From: Emmonsiellopsis sp. PD_33
Taxonomy: Eukaryota; Ascomycota; Eurotiomycetes; Onygenales; Ajellomycetaceae
Direction: 5' to 3'
DNA: 64,000 bases
NCBI GenBank assembly: GCA_032988165.1
Contig: JANTQF010000084.1
Coordinates: 58,735-122,734, forward strand
Shown here: positions 45,060 through 56,700 of the stretch, in pieces
How the letters are laid out: each line of letters begins with the position of its first letter
How positions within the stretch are numbered: position 1 is the stretch's first letter
Made by a program: the position numbers and the translations under genes
The notes under the pieces: generated by a model
Seen by the model: only the letters and a program-made list of their open reading frames with translations
Databases searched by the model: none
Told to the model about the DNA's origin: nothing

Positions 45060-46506
45060 TGCGACTGAACGGTGAGGTTGGGAGTTTTGAGAGAGTTGGA
45101 ATGAAGGCAACAGATATAGTGAGACCTGCTCGAGTACAATAATATTCTTCAGATTTGACGAAAATGGATTGTGCATATGGGATCAAAGGCAAGCTGCATG
45201 AGGTGCTTTTATAGTATTCTTGGAGCAAGCGTAGATGCCGCAGGTTGACAAGGGAGGTCGACATGGCCTCCCAATGCTGAGGGATAAAGAAAGTTAGCAT
45301 TCAATCGCGAGGCGCCATGAACACAAGATAGGAAGCCACTAAAGGTAATTCAGATCAATAGCATATTCACCCCATCATTCCCCCCGGGGTAAATCACTGG
45401 GGTAAAGTCAGACATTGACAATATCAGAAATCAAGATACTTGATATCCCATGGGGACAAGATATTCTCCGGGAATTCCTAAACCGGACACTGGCCCTATG
45501 GGTCAAGCAACGCCGCGCATGCGTGTCTGCCGGGTTAAGCATGGCGTTAACCATAATGCTGATGGGAGCGGAAGATACAACCCCGGCAAAAAGAAAGTAA
45601 AAGTAGCAAAACGCCGGTCTTGTCCTCGAATCGCAGTGAAGGTTTTATTGACGTGGTGCCGCATCGGGAGGTCAATGGTTGGGTCCAGCCCTAACACCAA
45701 GCCCGATTGGGAAACGGCAGACCTCGCATCAAGATGCAATATCAACCACATGAAGAGGACAGCAGAAACGTGGTTATTTTGGTATAGAATAACCCATGTG
45801 CATGTTGAGGTCTCTGCGGCCCTGGCATGGTGGGCCAACATGATGCACCGCGGAAATAACGGCGGGCTTGTGGGACAGACAGGGGTCCCTCACCAGGGGA
45901 GAGAAGTGGCCCTAGGTACGCTCGTATATTTTGAGATCATGCCCTAAGCGGCTGAGCCAGAATCCAAAGTTTGGCAAAGACGGGATAGAAAGGAGGAGAA
46001 AGAGAGGGGGGTGCCAAGCGATCCCGACACATCGCGTATCTTGACTCCAGAAATGAGGAACAAAGGGTATATAAAGTTGCCACGGAGAGCATTGTTAACA
46101 CGAAAACAGCGGGGTAGCTAGTTATGTTTTATCATTGTTGTTTGAACCAGACTTCAGAGCATCCATCTGGGGGCTAGCCATGACGCCTAGTCCAAGGGCA
46201 GCAAGTGGCGGATGCAGCAGTCAGTCTAGTTGGCGGTGGAGGATGGAGATGAGATGGTTTGGAACTTGAAGTTGGGAGCGAGGCTAGACAGGGAACTTTT
46301 GATCGCCGTCACGTGACGCGGATCAACGATTTCCCAGCCAGACCCTTGGCCCACCCGCAGCCCGTGACTAAGCGCCGGAGCCGCATCCGAAAAAACCTTC
46401 TCGCCGCAAGCACAACTGAACGTTCTTCGCTCTCACCACTCCGCCGCCGCTGTTCGCACCCCTCAATTGCCTCTAGTCCAGCCACTTCCACATCGCCCCC
46501 GTCACC
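45060..46506. other. Intergenic between the secreted-peptide gene and IDH1
   Basis: 1.45 kb divergent upstream region. Mixed composition and no gene supported. The last 200 bp hold the IDH1 promoter with the palindrome reported separately. Confidence 0.4.
46308..46317. promoter_or_regulatory. GTCACGTGAC palindrome upstream of IDH1
   Basis: A perfect decamer palindrome, 190 bp upstream of the IDH1 ATG, identical to the one upstream of PRE10. Likely a bHLH/Cbf1-type site by core sequence; binding is inferred. Confidence 0.5.
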
Positions 46507-48055
46507 ATGTTCTCCGTGAGAACGGCGCAGCCCGCCCAGGTATGCCCCTCCCCCTCAATTCCCCTTATCTCTGCGCCCAGCCTCGCCCGGATACCCCCCC
46601 ACCCAGCTCGCGATCTGACTTTTCCTCCCGTCGACAGTCCCTTTTCCGCAGCGTCGCCAAAGCGTCGCCATGCCTCCCTCGCTCTGCCATTGCTGCTAGA
46701 TGTATGTGTATCTGGTTTCGACAGTCAATCTCTGGAAACCGCGCTAATTAGTGCACAGCTTTCGCTACCGTGCAGTCGGATATCTTCAAGCCCACCAAGT
46801 ATGGCGGAAAATACACAGTCACCCTGATTCCAGGTATTTACTTCCCCCTTGTCCGTTAGTGAAGCTTGTAATTATGTGAAAACGGAGAAATAAACCTACA
46901 CGGACTTATTTGCTAACTCAATTGCTCCCGAATTCCAGGTGACGGAATTGGTGCGGAAGTCGCGGAATCGGTGAAGACCATTTTCAAGGCGGACAATGTC
47001 CCCATTGAGTGGGAACAGGTTGACGTCAGTGGTGTTGATGCTGGAAATAAGCACTCGGAGGAACTGTTCAAGGAATCCATCGCCTCCCTGAAGCGCAACA
47101 AGCTCGGTCTCAAGGGCATTCTTCACACCCCCGTTGAGCGCTCCGGTCACCAGTCCTTCAACGTCGCCCTCCGTCAAGAACTCGACATCTACGCGTCTAT
47201 TGTCCTGATTAAGAATATCCCCGGCTACAAGACCCGCCACGACAATGTCGACCTATGCATCATCCGTGAGAACACTGAGGGTGAATACTCCGGCCTTGAG
47301 CACCAGTCCGTCAACGGCGTCGTCGAATCCCTCAAGATCATTACCCGCGCCAAGTCCGAGCGCATTGCCAAGTTCGCTTTCGGCTTTGCCCTTGCCAACA
47401 ACCGCAAGAAGGTCACCTGTATCCACAAGGCCAACATCATGAAGTTGGCTGACGGCCTTTTCCGCTCCACCTTCCACAAGGTTGCTGAGAACTATCCTAC
47501 CCTGGAGACGAACGACATGATTGTGGATAACGCATCCATGCAAGCTGTTTCGCGGCCCCAGCAGTTCGATGTCATGGTCATGCCCAACTTGTACGGAGGC
47601 ATCCTCTCCAATGTCGGTGCCGCCCTTGTCGGTGGCCCCGGTATCGTCCCAGGTTGCAACATGGGTCGTGACGTGGCTGTTTTCGAACCCGGATGCAGAC
47701 ACGTTGGTCTTGATATCAAGGGCAAGGACCAGGCTAACCCCACTGCTCTGATCCTGTCTGGATCTATGCTTCTGCGCCACCTGGGTCTTGATGAGCACGC
47801 CAACAGAATCTCGAAGGCAGTGTATGACGTTATTGGAGAGGGGTACGTTATAAAGCATATTTTATCTATTGTTCCCCGCATCGCATTGGGGAGGTGACAC
47901 CATGGGGCCAATGCCTTGAACATGTTCTTTATGTAATCGATACGCTAACCAACCCCTGAATTATTAGACTTGTTCGCACTCGCGATATGGGCGGCCAAGC
48001 CAGCACCCACGAATTTACCCGCGCTGTTCTCGACAAGATGGAGGCTGCTCTCTAA
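46507..48055 (+). CDS. IDH1: Isocitrate dehydrogenase [NAD] subunit 1, mitochondrial
   Basis: Regulatory subunit of the NAD-dependent isocitrate dehydrogenase of the TCA cycle. Exons 46507-46539, 46638-46701, 46759-46833, 46939-47842 and 47968-48055 give 387 aa. The N-terminus (MFSVRTAQPAQ/SLFRSVAKA...RSAIAAR) is a basic, Ser-rich mitochondrial presequence. The core begins GGKYTVTLIPGDGIGAEVAE. NVDLCIIRENTEGEYSGLEH and the MPNLYGGILSNVGAALVGG Asp/Asn region follow. Family-specific IDH1 features are HTPVERSGHQSFNVALRQEL, with Ser/Val-type substitutions in the isocitrate site that mark the regulatory subunit. It ends THEFTRAVLDKMEAAL. Four introns in the first 330 bp and one near the 3' end are ordinary for this gene. 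Confidence 0.96.
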
Positions 48056-49843
48056 GCTTATTCGACATTAACTAACCCAATGCATATGCCATTGACCTAC
48101 CATAGCCGTCCCCACCGAACCTCTAAATGAGACATACCTCTTGGCAAAGTTTACCTTGAACGCCCTCCCTGCTCGAACTCTACGGTGTGTGTCATGTCGC
48201 CGATACTCAAGTTCCAAGCAGTGAGGCTGACACCGTCGAAACGAACGAACCAGAAAACACATGTTTATCTTTAGCCGTTAGACTATTTTTTTCTTCCCCT
48301 TGGCCACGTTTGTCTTCAGCATCCGTTTCCCCAGCCCACCCCATGATTTCGTCTACGCAGCATGAGGTGTCCCCCAAAACTTTAGATTCCTTTCTCTTGT
48401 CTATTTCCAGCTAGCTGGTGGGCGGAGTTTCTCCCTTATTCCCTTCCCCCTTCTTTTTTTTGGACCCTTGCTTACTTTGCCTTTTTTTTTGTTCTTGTTT
48501 CACTCACGCATAAACTGTATATCAGAATGACCGTTTCTTTCCTTTACCTTATGTTTTGTTTTGTGTTTTGCATGTGTATATGATGAATTTTTCACCCTTG
48601 ATATTTTCCCTCTATTGATTATCGTTCTTAGAAGCAAAGCAGAGCACAGCGTCCATCCCCTGTCACAAAAAAAAAAGATAAAACACAATGTTGAAAACAT
48701 GTAAATAACGTTGATAGTATTTAGGGTATATATTACTTTTCTTCTTGGGTATCTTTCCGTGTGCCTTGTGCGCCTTTTTTGTCCTCGCAGTTTTCATGTC
48801 CCTTGGATCTATATCTCTGCCCTTTTTCCTTTCCCTTTTTTTTAACTGGTTGCAAAATTAAACAATCCCCCCCCACCCCACCCCCTTTCACAGAATGACG
48901 AAAATCGAACCAAAACAAGCCCCAAGCCCGTAACAACAGCATCAGCATCAGCATCAACATCAGCCATCTGCAGATCCCAGCATACCAAGTATCCAATAGA
49001 TCCCTCCCAACACCAAAACCCAACACCACATAACTATCTCCATGCACGCCCCATCCCCGATCCGGTCGGAAAACCCCCCCAAAAAAAAAAACATCCACAC
49101 CCACATCCCTCCCACACAAACACATAATGACGACAACCAGTCAAATCTGCCTCCTCTGCGAAATTGGCCGTTTGCGGCAACAGGATTAGCGAAGGATATC
49201 TCGAAACTATTCTAGCGTAGCCATGGGGGCACACTAAATGGGCCAAGGGTGCTAGCCTCTAGGTGCTGGCGGGGGTGGGGGAAGGCGAAGTAAAAAGTGA
49301 CAGGTTGGTTCCCTTTTCTTTTCTTTTTGGCCCATGCTACTCCCGTCCTGGTGGCTGTTTGGGGTTGCTTTGTCTGGGGTATTTGAAGTTAAACGTTGGT
49401 ATTGTTTCGGCTTTGCTTGGGCGGGCGTGCTTGGCTTTGTTTGGCCTTGGCTTAGAAGGGCTGGGGGGGCCGGATTCGAAGATATTTGACGAGAGTTGGG
49501 TATTAGGACGAAGCTTTGAAAGATGGTGAATGGATGGGGCGGTCTCAGGCTGCTGAAGTCAAGGCTATTGGACGTCTTTGTTTGTTGGGTATTTTTTTGA
49601 AGTGTCATTGTGATGGCGGTTTGGGGCGAGATGGTGCGTGAGGCGGGGGTTGGGTCCTGGAAGCTGGTGTCTGGGGGGCTGGTTTGATCGATGGCATATT
49701 CACTAGGCTGGCGGTTGGAGTGCGCGTCTAGCCCACGAAGCGCATGATGCTGTGATTCATGCCGACTTTGCCATCCCACCACCTCTGAGCCGCGTGAGAA
49801 AGGAGCCGGAGAGATTGCAAAAAACCACTCTCCAACAACGCGA
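48056..49843. other. Convergent 3' intergenic region of IDH1 and BUD23
   Basis: 1.8 kb of AT-rich and then G/T-rich DNA. Short (CATCAG)n-like repeat near 48940-48965. Open frames present have no family resemblance. No RNA gene recognised. Confidence 0.35.
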
Positions 49844-50766
49844 TCAAAACGCAATCCGTCTCTTCCGACCCGTATATTTCGAACTCGCCTTGACGACCTT
49901 CCCCTTGCGCTCCATCTGCTCCTTTTTCCTCATAATCCACGCCTTGCTCCCCTTCTTATCCGCCGGATTCGCCCCTCTCCTCCCCGCCCCGCTGGCACCA
50001 GCCGCCATAGCCTTCTTCCTCGCATCCAACACATCAACCCCATCCATCCCATCCACCACCCCCGTAATATCCCCCTGCAACCCACCCCCACCAACCGTCA
50101 GCACAAGATAGAGCTTGCTATTCTTCGTGCCGGGATCATCCTCCAAGATACCCGCGCCAAACCCAGCCTTCATCGCCGCACCACTAATCATGCTCCGCTG
50201 CGCATCATTCTTCGGATAGAACTGACACACCGCCCGCGCCCCGCGTCGGAGACTGGCATACAGCCCATCGAAAAACCTCCTCAGCCGGCCCTCGGGACTC
50301 ACATCGCTCGACTCGGCATTACACAGCCACTGTATGGCACTAATGCTGACCGCGGCATCGAACGCGCCGGCGCGGAACGGGATCCCCTGCCCGATATCTG
50401 CCAGGAACAGGTCGCCCTCGACGTCCCGCTGCAGCGCGACGTCCAGCATGGAGGGGGAAATGTCCATGCCGATCCAGGTGTGCGGGCCGCCTTCGGAGGG
50501 GGCCACTTCGGAGAGGATCTCGCCGGAGAGCCCGGAGCCGCAGCCGATGTCGAGGATTAGGGAGGGGGAGGTGAGGCCGAGGAGCTCGAGGGCGCGGTGC
50601 GTCATGTCGGCTTGGATGTTGCGGATTCGAGAGGAGGTGGTGTATTTGCGGGATTCGGTGTCATCGTAGAAGAGGTCGGGGGGGCTAGTAATAATGTTAT
50701 TAGAATTAGAGATAGTGAATGTATATCATTGCTGGAGACGTACAGAGTGTCTTCGGGGCGAGACAT
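49844..50766 (-). CDS. BUD23: 18S rRNA (guanine-N7)-methyltransferase
   Basis: Methylates the conserved guanine in the 18S rRNA P-site region (m7G1575 in yeast) and supports 40S export; requires Trm112. Exons 50766-50744 (23 nt) and 50684-49844, with a 59 nt intron, give 287 aa. The typical opening MSRPEDTLPPDLFYDDTESR spans the junction. SAM motif I is LILDIGCGSGLSGEIL, motif II WIGMDISPSMLDVAL, and the SISAIQWLCNAE and QFYPKNDAQRSMI blocks are diagnostic. The C-terminal WBS_methylT tail KGSKAWIMRKKEQMERKGK, ending in basic TGRKRRIAF, is an RNA-binding/nucleolar segment. Intron acceptor is followed by a 7-C run that sets the frame. Confidence 0.95.
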
Positions 50767-51240
50767 GTTGGGTGGTCTGTTGGTGGCTCGGAATCGTCAA
50801 AGAGCAGGAAATCTCCAGATACAATCTGCGGATAATAGGCGGAGTGTAGAGTATCCTCTCCTGGAGCAGCCGGTAATCCCTTTTCTGTGTATGTTCGTGG
50901 GTATCAAGCGGCAGATCGAGAGTTGTCGTTGGAAAAAATAAAAAAGTTCAATGTGGGGATGAACCTTGTGCCGAAGTTGGTTTTTGCCCGATTGGGAAGA
51001 GAGCAAACATCATCGCGGACTTCAGGCCAACTTTCACTCCTTATTTAACTAAAGAACGGGTTGATTGCACCACGGACAGCGGCATATCCACAAGCATCTA
51101 ACGACCTCTACGACATGACGATTTAACGGAATACACACATCTCTCCCTTTCATTTCCGTGCGCAGCGAAAACACCCGGCTTATACTTCACCAACCTCTAC
51201 ATCATACTATCTACTATCTACACAACCACACAGCCAAACA
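50767..51240. promoter_or_regulatory. Divergent upstream region of BUD23 and SVP26
   Basis: 474 bp between the two starts. No gene seen. Confidence 0.4.
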
Positions 51241-52019
51241 ATGTGGATTCTCCCCCTCATCGGCTACCTCGGCATGGTCGTTGGCTTCTGCTTCCTCACC
51301 CTCGCCATCGGTCCGTCCAACCCCCCCCCCCTCCCCAGAACAAAACAACCAACTAACCCCCCTACACCCCCGCAGCCTCCGGCCTCTACTACCTCTCCGA
51401 GCTCGTCGAAGAACACACCGTCCTCGCCCGCCGCCTCCTCTCCCGCCTCATCTACCTCATAATAACCCTGCACATCCTCCTCTACCTCATCGACTCCCTC
51501 CCCCTCCCCCTCTGCAGCCTCAGCATCTTCTCCCACCTCATCTACGCCGCGAACCTCCGCCGCTTCCCCATCGTCAAACTCTCCGACCCCATCTTCCTCG
51601 CCTCCTGCGTTCTCGTCGGCTTGAACCACTGGCTATGGTTCCGGCACTTCTCGGACCCTGTTGCCTCGTGGGGCGTGCGCGGGCAACAACAGTATTACTA
51701 TGACCAGATGGCCCAGTTGCCGTCGTTCACGGAGATCGCGTCGTATTTTGGCCTGTGTGTGTGGCTGGTGCCGTTTGCGCTGTTTGTTAGTTTGAGCGCG
51801 GGCGAGAATGTGTTGCCGAGTATGGGGAGTGAGTATGCGACGGGGTCGAGTGTGGCGTCGTCGGCGGCGGCGGCTGCGGCGGTTGTGGGGGGTGATGCGG
51901 ATCGGAAGCTGAAGAATAAGGGGATGGCGAAGGCGGTGGTTGATGGGGTGAGGGAGTGGGTGGGGGAGACGGGGGAGTTGATGGGGTTTTGGAGGGGGGA
52001 GAAGACGAGGCGGTTTTGA
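51241..52019 (+). CDS. SVP26: SVP26/TEX261-family ER-Golgi cargo adaptor
   Basis: Multi-spanning membrane protein of early Golgi/COPII vesicles that promotes ER export and retention of type II glycosyltransferases. Exons 51241-51310 and 51376-52019 (intron GTCCGT...CAG, C-rich) give 237 aa. The N-terminus MWILPLIGYLGMVVGFCFLT is the first helix, followed by ASGLYYLSELVEEHTVLARR, a family hallmark. A second helix (LIYLIITLHILLYLIDSLPL), SVLVGLNHWLWFRHF-like VLVGLNHWLWFRHFSDP and a last helix (GLCVWLVPFALFVSLSAG) complete the topology. The cytosolic tail has an Ala/Val-rich low-complexity part (51855-51895) and ends basic. Codon use shifts from C-rich to G-rich half way through, but the frame is continuous. 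Confidence 0.88.
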
Positions 52020-53722
52020 GCGGTTTGGATTGGTTTGGTGTTTAAGGGGCTGAGGGGGGTGTATAGGTTTCTGTGATTCCGTGTTCCCCCCTCTCCCTTT
52101 TTTTTTATCTTATTTAATTTGATTGTTGGGCGATTTCTTTGGCCGGTTTTAGGGCCCCCCCCCATCTTATCATTCATCTACAAATTCCCTCCCGCCGTTA
52201 TCTACCTGCCCAGCCCTTTCTTCGTTTCCTCGATTAGTTTAAAATACTAATCAGAGCATTGCGAGAGCGTGTAGGAAATGTATATATATCCCTACACAAA
52301 ACGTCGTTGATGTCTATTGTACAGTACAGTACATACATGTACAAATCATCCAACAGAACACACCAAAATATCAGTCTAGAAACCAGACGGGGGAAATCAG
52401 TTAAATCCATGGCAAAAACTGAAATGAAAGAGGCATCAGCAAGCCCCATTTCTCTATTCATTAGATTCCCCGTTAAAAAGAAAATACAGAACTGTTATTC
52501 ATTCCGACTTCCATTAAATCATGTAGTTATTTATATACTTCCAGCCGCCAATTAGATAAATATATATCTATCTCCTTCCCCTTCTCTGTGTTTATATATA
52601 CCAGTTTACCAATCTAACCAACCCACTCACGCACGCATGCTGTTCATCCGCACAATCTCCAACAATAAGAATTATCCTGACCGAGACAAACGAGGGATAT
52701 AATATAGATAGGGTATTCCGAAAAGAACAAGGGAATATGGGCGGATAGGAACTAAATAGCCTGAAAATGACGTAGATGGAAGAGGTTATATAGAAAATGA
52801 TAAAAGCGAGACTCGAGATGAGGTATTACTTAAAAAACCAAAAACTGAAACCAAATCAAATTAACCAGTTCATAACAAGCGCAAGGCTGCGGTAGGTAAA
52901 GAATAAATAAGAAACATTATATATGAGAAGAAAAACACGAAGAAGAAAAAAATGAAGAAGAAGAAAAAAAAGAAAAGGGACACATCCGCCCTATACCAAT
53001 CAATCACTAAGCAAAAAAGGCAATAAATGGAGTAGAAGGAGAAAGTGGTATATAAAAAGAAGAAAAAAAAAGAAAAAAAGAGCAAAAAGAAAAGGGGAAG
53101 GAAAAAATTGCGCAAAGGAATAAAGATAAGTGAAGCATGTATCCTACAACATCTCCTAGATCAATCCAAACGAAACCAAATCAATCAATAAATCCGCCCT
53201 CGAGTAGACGCTCTCTCGTCCGAGATAGCTTGTCAGTCTGGCCTCCATGCAAAGCAGACAAGGAATGAAGTAAAGGTAATAATAGACAGGAATGGGAGAA
53301 TATGAAGAGGTAAATGGTAGCAGGTAGAAGTGGGTCAGGTATGAATGGGGTATGCACATGCATAACCCCCCAATGACGGGAAAAGAGAAAAGGACATAAG
53401 AAAAAAAAGTTCGGTTATCACGAGATGGCGTCAAAATTCGTCGTCATCGCTCTCGCGCACAATATAAGACGTTCGTCGCGTCGGTTCTTCACACATTAGG
53501 ATTACACATTTCGGTTTTTGATTTTGATATTTTGTAGAACTTCCGTTCTTTGTTCGTCGTATGGGATTGGATGCAATACGCAAGCCAGGCGTATTTTCTC
53601 CAGATTGGGAGAATGGGAAAGAAAGGGACCAGTCGGTTACTTCGTTCCAGAATACAAATCTTCAAGGGGATCGAAAGATTGCACAGCCAGTGGTGCTGGC
53701 TGGCATGACAGAGTTGCTCGCA
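52020..53722. other. Convergent 3' intergenic region of SVP26 and the RhoGAP gene
   Basis: 1.7 kb, AT- and GA-rich, with A-run tracts at about 52930-53110. No gene recognised. Confidence 0.35.
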
Positions 53723-56700
53723 CTAGTCAAACGCAGAATCCTCGGAGACCATTGCTGTAGTATAAATTAGCACTGCCATCCCATAACCGCAAACAATGCA
53801 CAAAAAATAGATGAAGAACAAAAACATACATTGATCATCCTTCGACCTTGGCATCCCGCTCTTCCGATTCCCAATCCCCATAAACAACAAATTACTCTCC
53901 CGACGCTTCGCCTTGGACTGCATATTCCCCGGTGCAAGCATGTTACCCATCGAGTTATAATGTTGTTGTTGCTGGGGGGCGTGCTCGACTTGACGGTGTC
54001 CTGGGGGTTCTGAGCCTAGCACATGCTGCTCATACGTCGGCTGCATGGGGATGAAGCCGGTGTCGTACTTTTCCCGTATATCCCGCTGGGTGTCGCTCAT
54101 GTCTGATCTGTGTGAGGGGAAGGAGGCCTGGTTGTATGATGGGGTGGGGAGGTCGGTGAACATCTGGTGGCGGGGGGAGCGGATGTCTTCAGGGGTGAGG
54201 GTCCTTTCGACGGTCAGTTCGACAGGTCGGTTCGGGGAGTCATTAATCGGCTTGCTGAAGATGCTGTCGAAGTCGGTGAGGAACATGGAGAAGACTGGCG
54301 CGGGGATGTTTAGGGTTGGCGCGAATACGATGCCGACGTTGCGGACTGTCATTTTGTTGACGTCGGAGTTGCTGATGATTTCAATCAAGTATTGAGATAG
54401 GGCGATAAGGAGCGTCAAATTTGGCTTTGGAAGTCTGTGAACCAGTACATTGAATGCCGCAATTTTCCTTGGCTTCTCGTTTAGATCTACTCAGGTTAGT
54501 AACGTGGTCATGTTTCACGGATCAGAGCAACTCACCAAGCACACGGATAAAATCCAAATGCAGCTCCCGAGTTAGTACCGTAGACGGCAGCTCACGGAGA
54601 TACTGCTTGAACAAGGACGCGACAGCATGGACATCATAATAATGGTCGCCCTCGAGAAAGTCGAGATCACCCTCTGTATTAAATTTCTCTTTTAGAGACT
54701 TGATGACGACATTCGAACCGCTGAGCCGGAAAATACCCTCTTCAGAAGCCGCATCTTTAGCACGGAGGTACTCGATACATCGATAAACAACTGCAGGAAG
54801 GCCTGAATTAACACCCGGGATGCCACAGCACTCGACAGCCTCGGCGAGCGGCAGCCCAAACACGGCCCGGACGTCTCTCCGTTCCATAGCTGAACTATTC
54901 GCTTCGTGGTTCTGTATTTGGTTCGCAAGATCCGCCGTCGACGCGGCGCGGAATCCCCAGATCGAGCGCTTCTTCTCCTTTGTGCTCGTCACAGTTGGGG
55001 TTTTGTTGCCCCATGCACCGGCGTCCTGGATCTTCACTCCATTGGTTGGGGCGGAAATGTTCTTGAACCCAGGAGAGAGGGGTCCATTTTCGTATGCAGG
55101 CTGATGGGAAGCGAGGTGCGCGTGTTCCGGCTGCGTACCCGACCGTGTCGGGGGTAGCTTACTGCCCGGGGGCCCACGAATAGGAGCCTCAGCCGCAACC
55201 ACATCATCATAGCTAAACGACCGAAGTATCTCGGTAGGTTCGACAGTCTCTGGGCTATCAGTGCCCTTGCTGTTCTTCCTCGAGCTGCCGGATATCAGAC
55301 GAGACTTGGCCGGCGCCTCAGCCTTCGCTGGCTGGTTGTGGTGACCGTGGTGGTTCTGGTTCTGGTTCTGGTTCTGATTATGATTATGATTATGATTGTG
55401 GTTGTGGTTGTGGTTCCCGCCCTTTGTATTCTCTTCATCGGAAGAATCGTTCTCAACATAACTCAAGAGCGCATCGACCCAAGAATCTCTCTCCTCGTCA
55501 CTTTCAGCGCACAGCACATGACGAACCAAAGCGGTGGAATCCTTCTTCTTTGGTTCCAAAATGAGGAAGGCATGGCGATACTGGTTATCCGAGTCGTCGT
55601 CCGGACGTGAAGGTGATTGGTTGCTGTTACCTGAGTGCGATTGCTTGCCGATCTGTGCGTGGCGGATCTTGATTGTTCCCATATGCGGCCCGCCAGGAGA
55701 TTCGTAGTACTTGAGTTCCGGTCCGTGCAGAACAAAGTACCGCGCTTTCCAGCCACCAAAGTTTTTACCTCTCTTCGTCAAGTATCCTTCAATGTTCGGC
55801 TTGCCATCAGGGCCCAGCGGAAACGAGGACTTCGCCTTGTTTTCGCCGTTGATGAGGCTCGTTTCGTCGTCACGGGGTTCGATGGCGTCTGAAGTCAAGA
55901 ATTGGCACACCACCAGGGAAGCGGCTTCGTCTGTCTGCATCTCAAGGATGGATTCGAAATAGGCATTCAAAGCAGCTCTACGGACGTCGACCTTGGCCGG
56001 GGAGTGTCCGCTGAAAATGGAACGGTCAGGTAACCGGCCAGTAAAGTTTGACACCAGTCTCAATTGCTGATCTAGTTGGGGCAAGGCCATGATAACCTTT
56101 TCCACCCGCCAAAGCTCTGCGCGGTTGGCGCGCGAGAAAATACTAAGTGTGAATACAGGTTCCTCTTCTGATGGTTTAAGCGCTAGGTAGCTGTTGCGTG
56201 AGGGACGCAGTCGAGACGACGAAACCTTAACATCGATAGATGGCAAAGCGCTAGGGGGCAAAAGTAGATCGGGATATTCGTCCGAAACCAGTCCGCGGTA
56301 GATGCGACTCTGGAATGAACTGGGAGTCGTGGGGCTGTCAATCTGGACAGAAGCATCAAATGTAGGAATCTCCGGTCTGGAAATCTCGGTTGGGGACGGT
56401 CCTGACTTGGGCAGTGGGCTAACTCCCCGTCCCGCAGCTGGTCTTTCATCTGGAGACTCCCCAGGATATGCATTCGGGTACTTTGGACCACGCGGGGACA
56501 AGGGGAGGCCATTCCTTGGGGACAGCGGGGGCGATGCTAGGGGAGCGCCATCCTTTGGCATACGGGGTAGTGGGGAGCCCATCGGACGATCTCCGGGTCG
56601 TGGGCTTAGGGGTAGCCCAGGGCTCATCGGAGGAGACACGACATGCCGGTCCCTGTCCGAGGATCCTGTTTCGCTCCCCGGCGGACTCAGCATCGACGCA

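Noticed and set aside
36228..46317. Biosynthetic gene cluster around the glycosyltransferase
   Set aside because: No PKS, NRPS, terpene cyclase, P450 or cluster transcription factor is present; neighbours are housekeeping or unrecognised.
51158..51703. Pro/His/Arg-rich frame overlapping SVP26
   Set aside because: Out-of-frame reading of the C-rich SVP26 exon, which has clear family features in the other frame.
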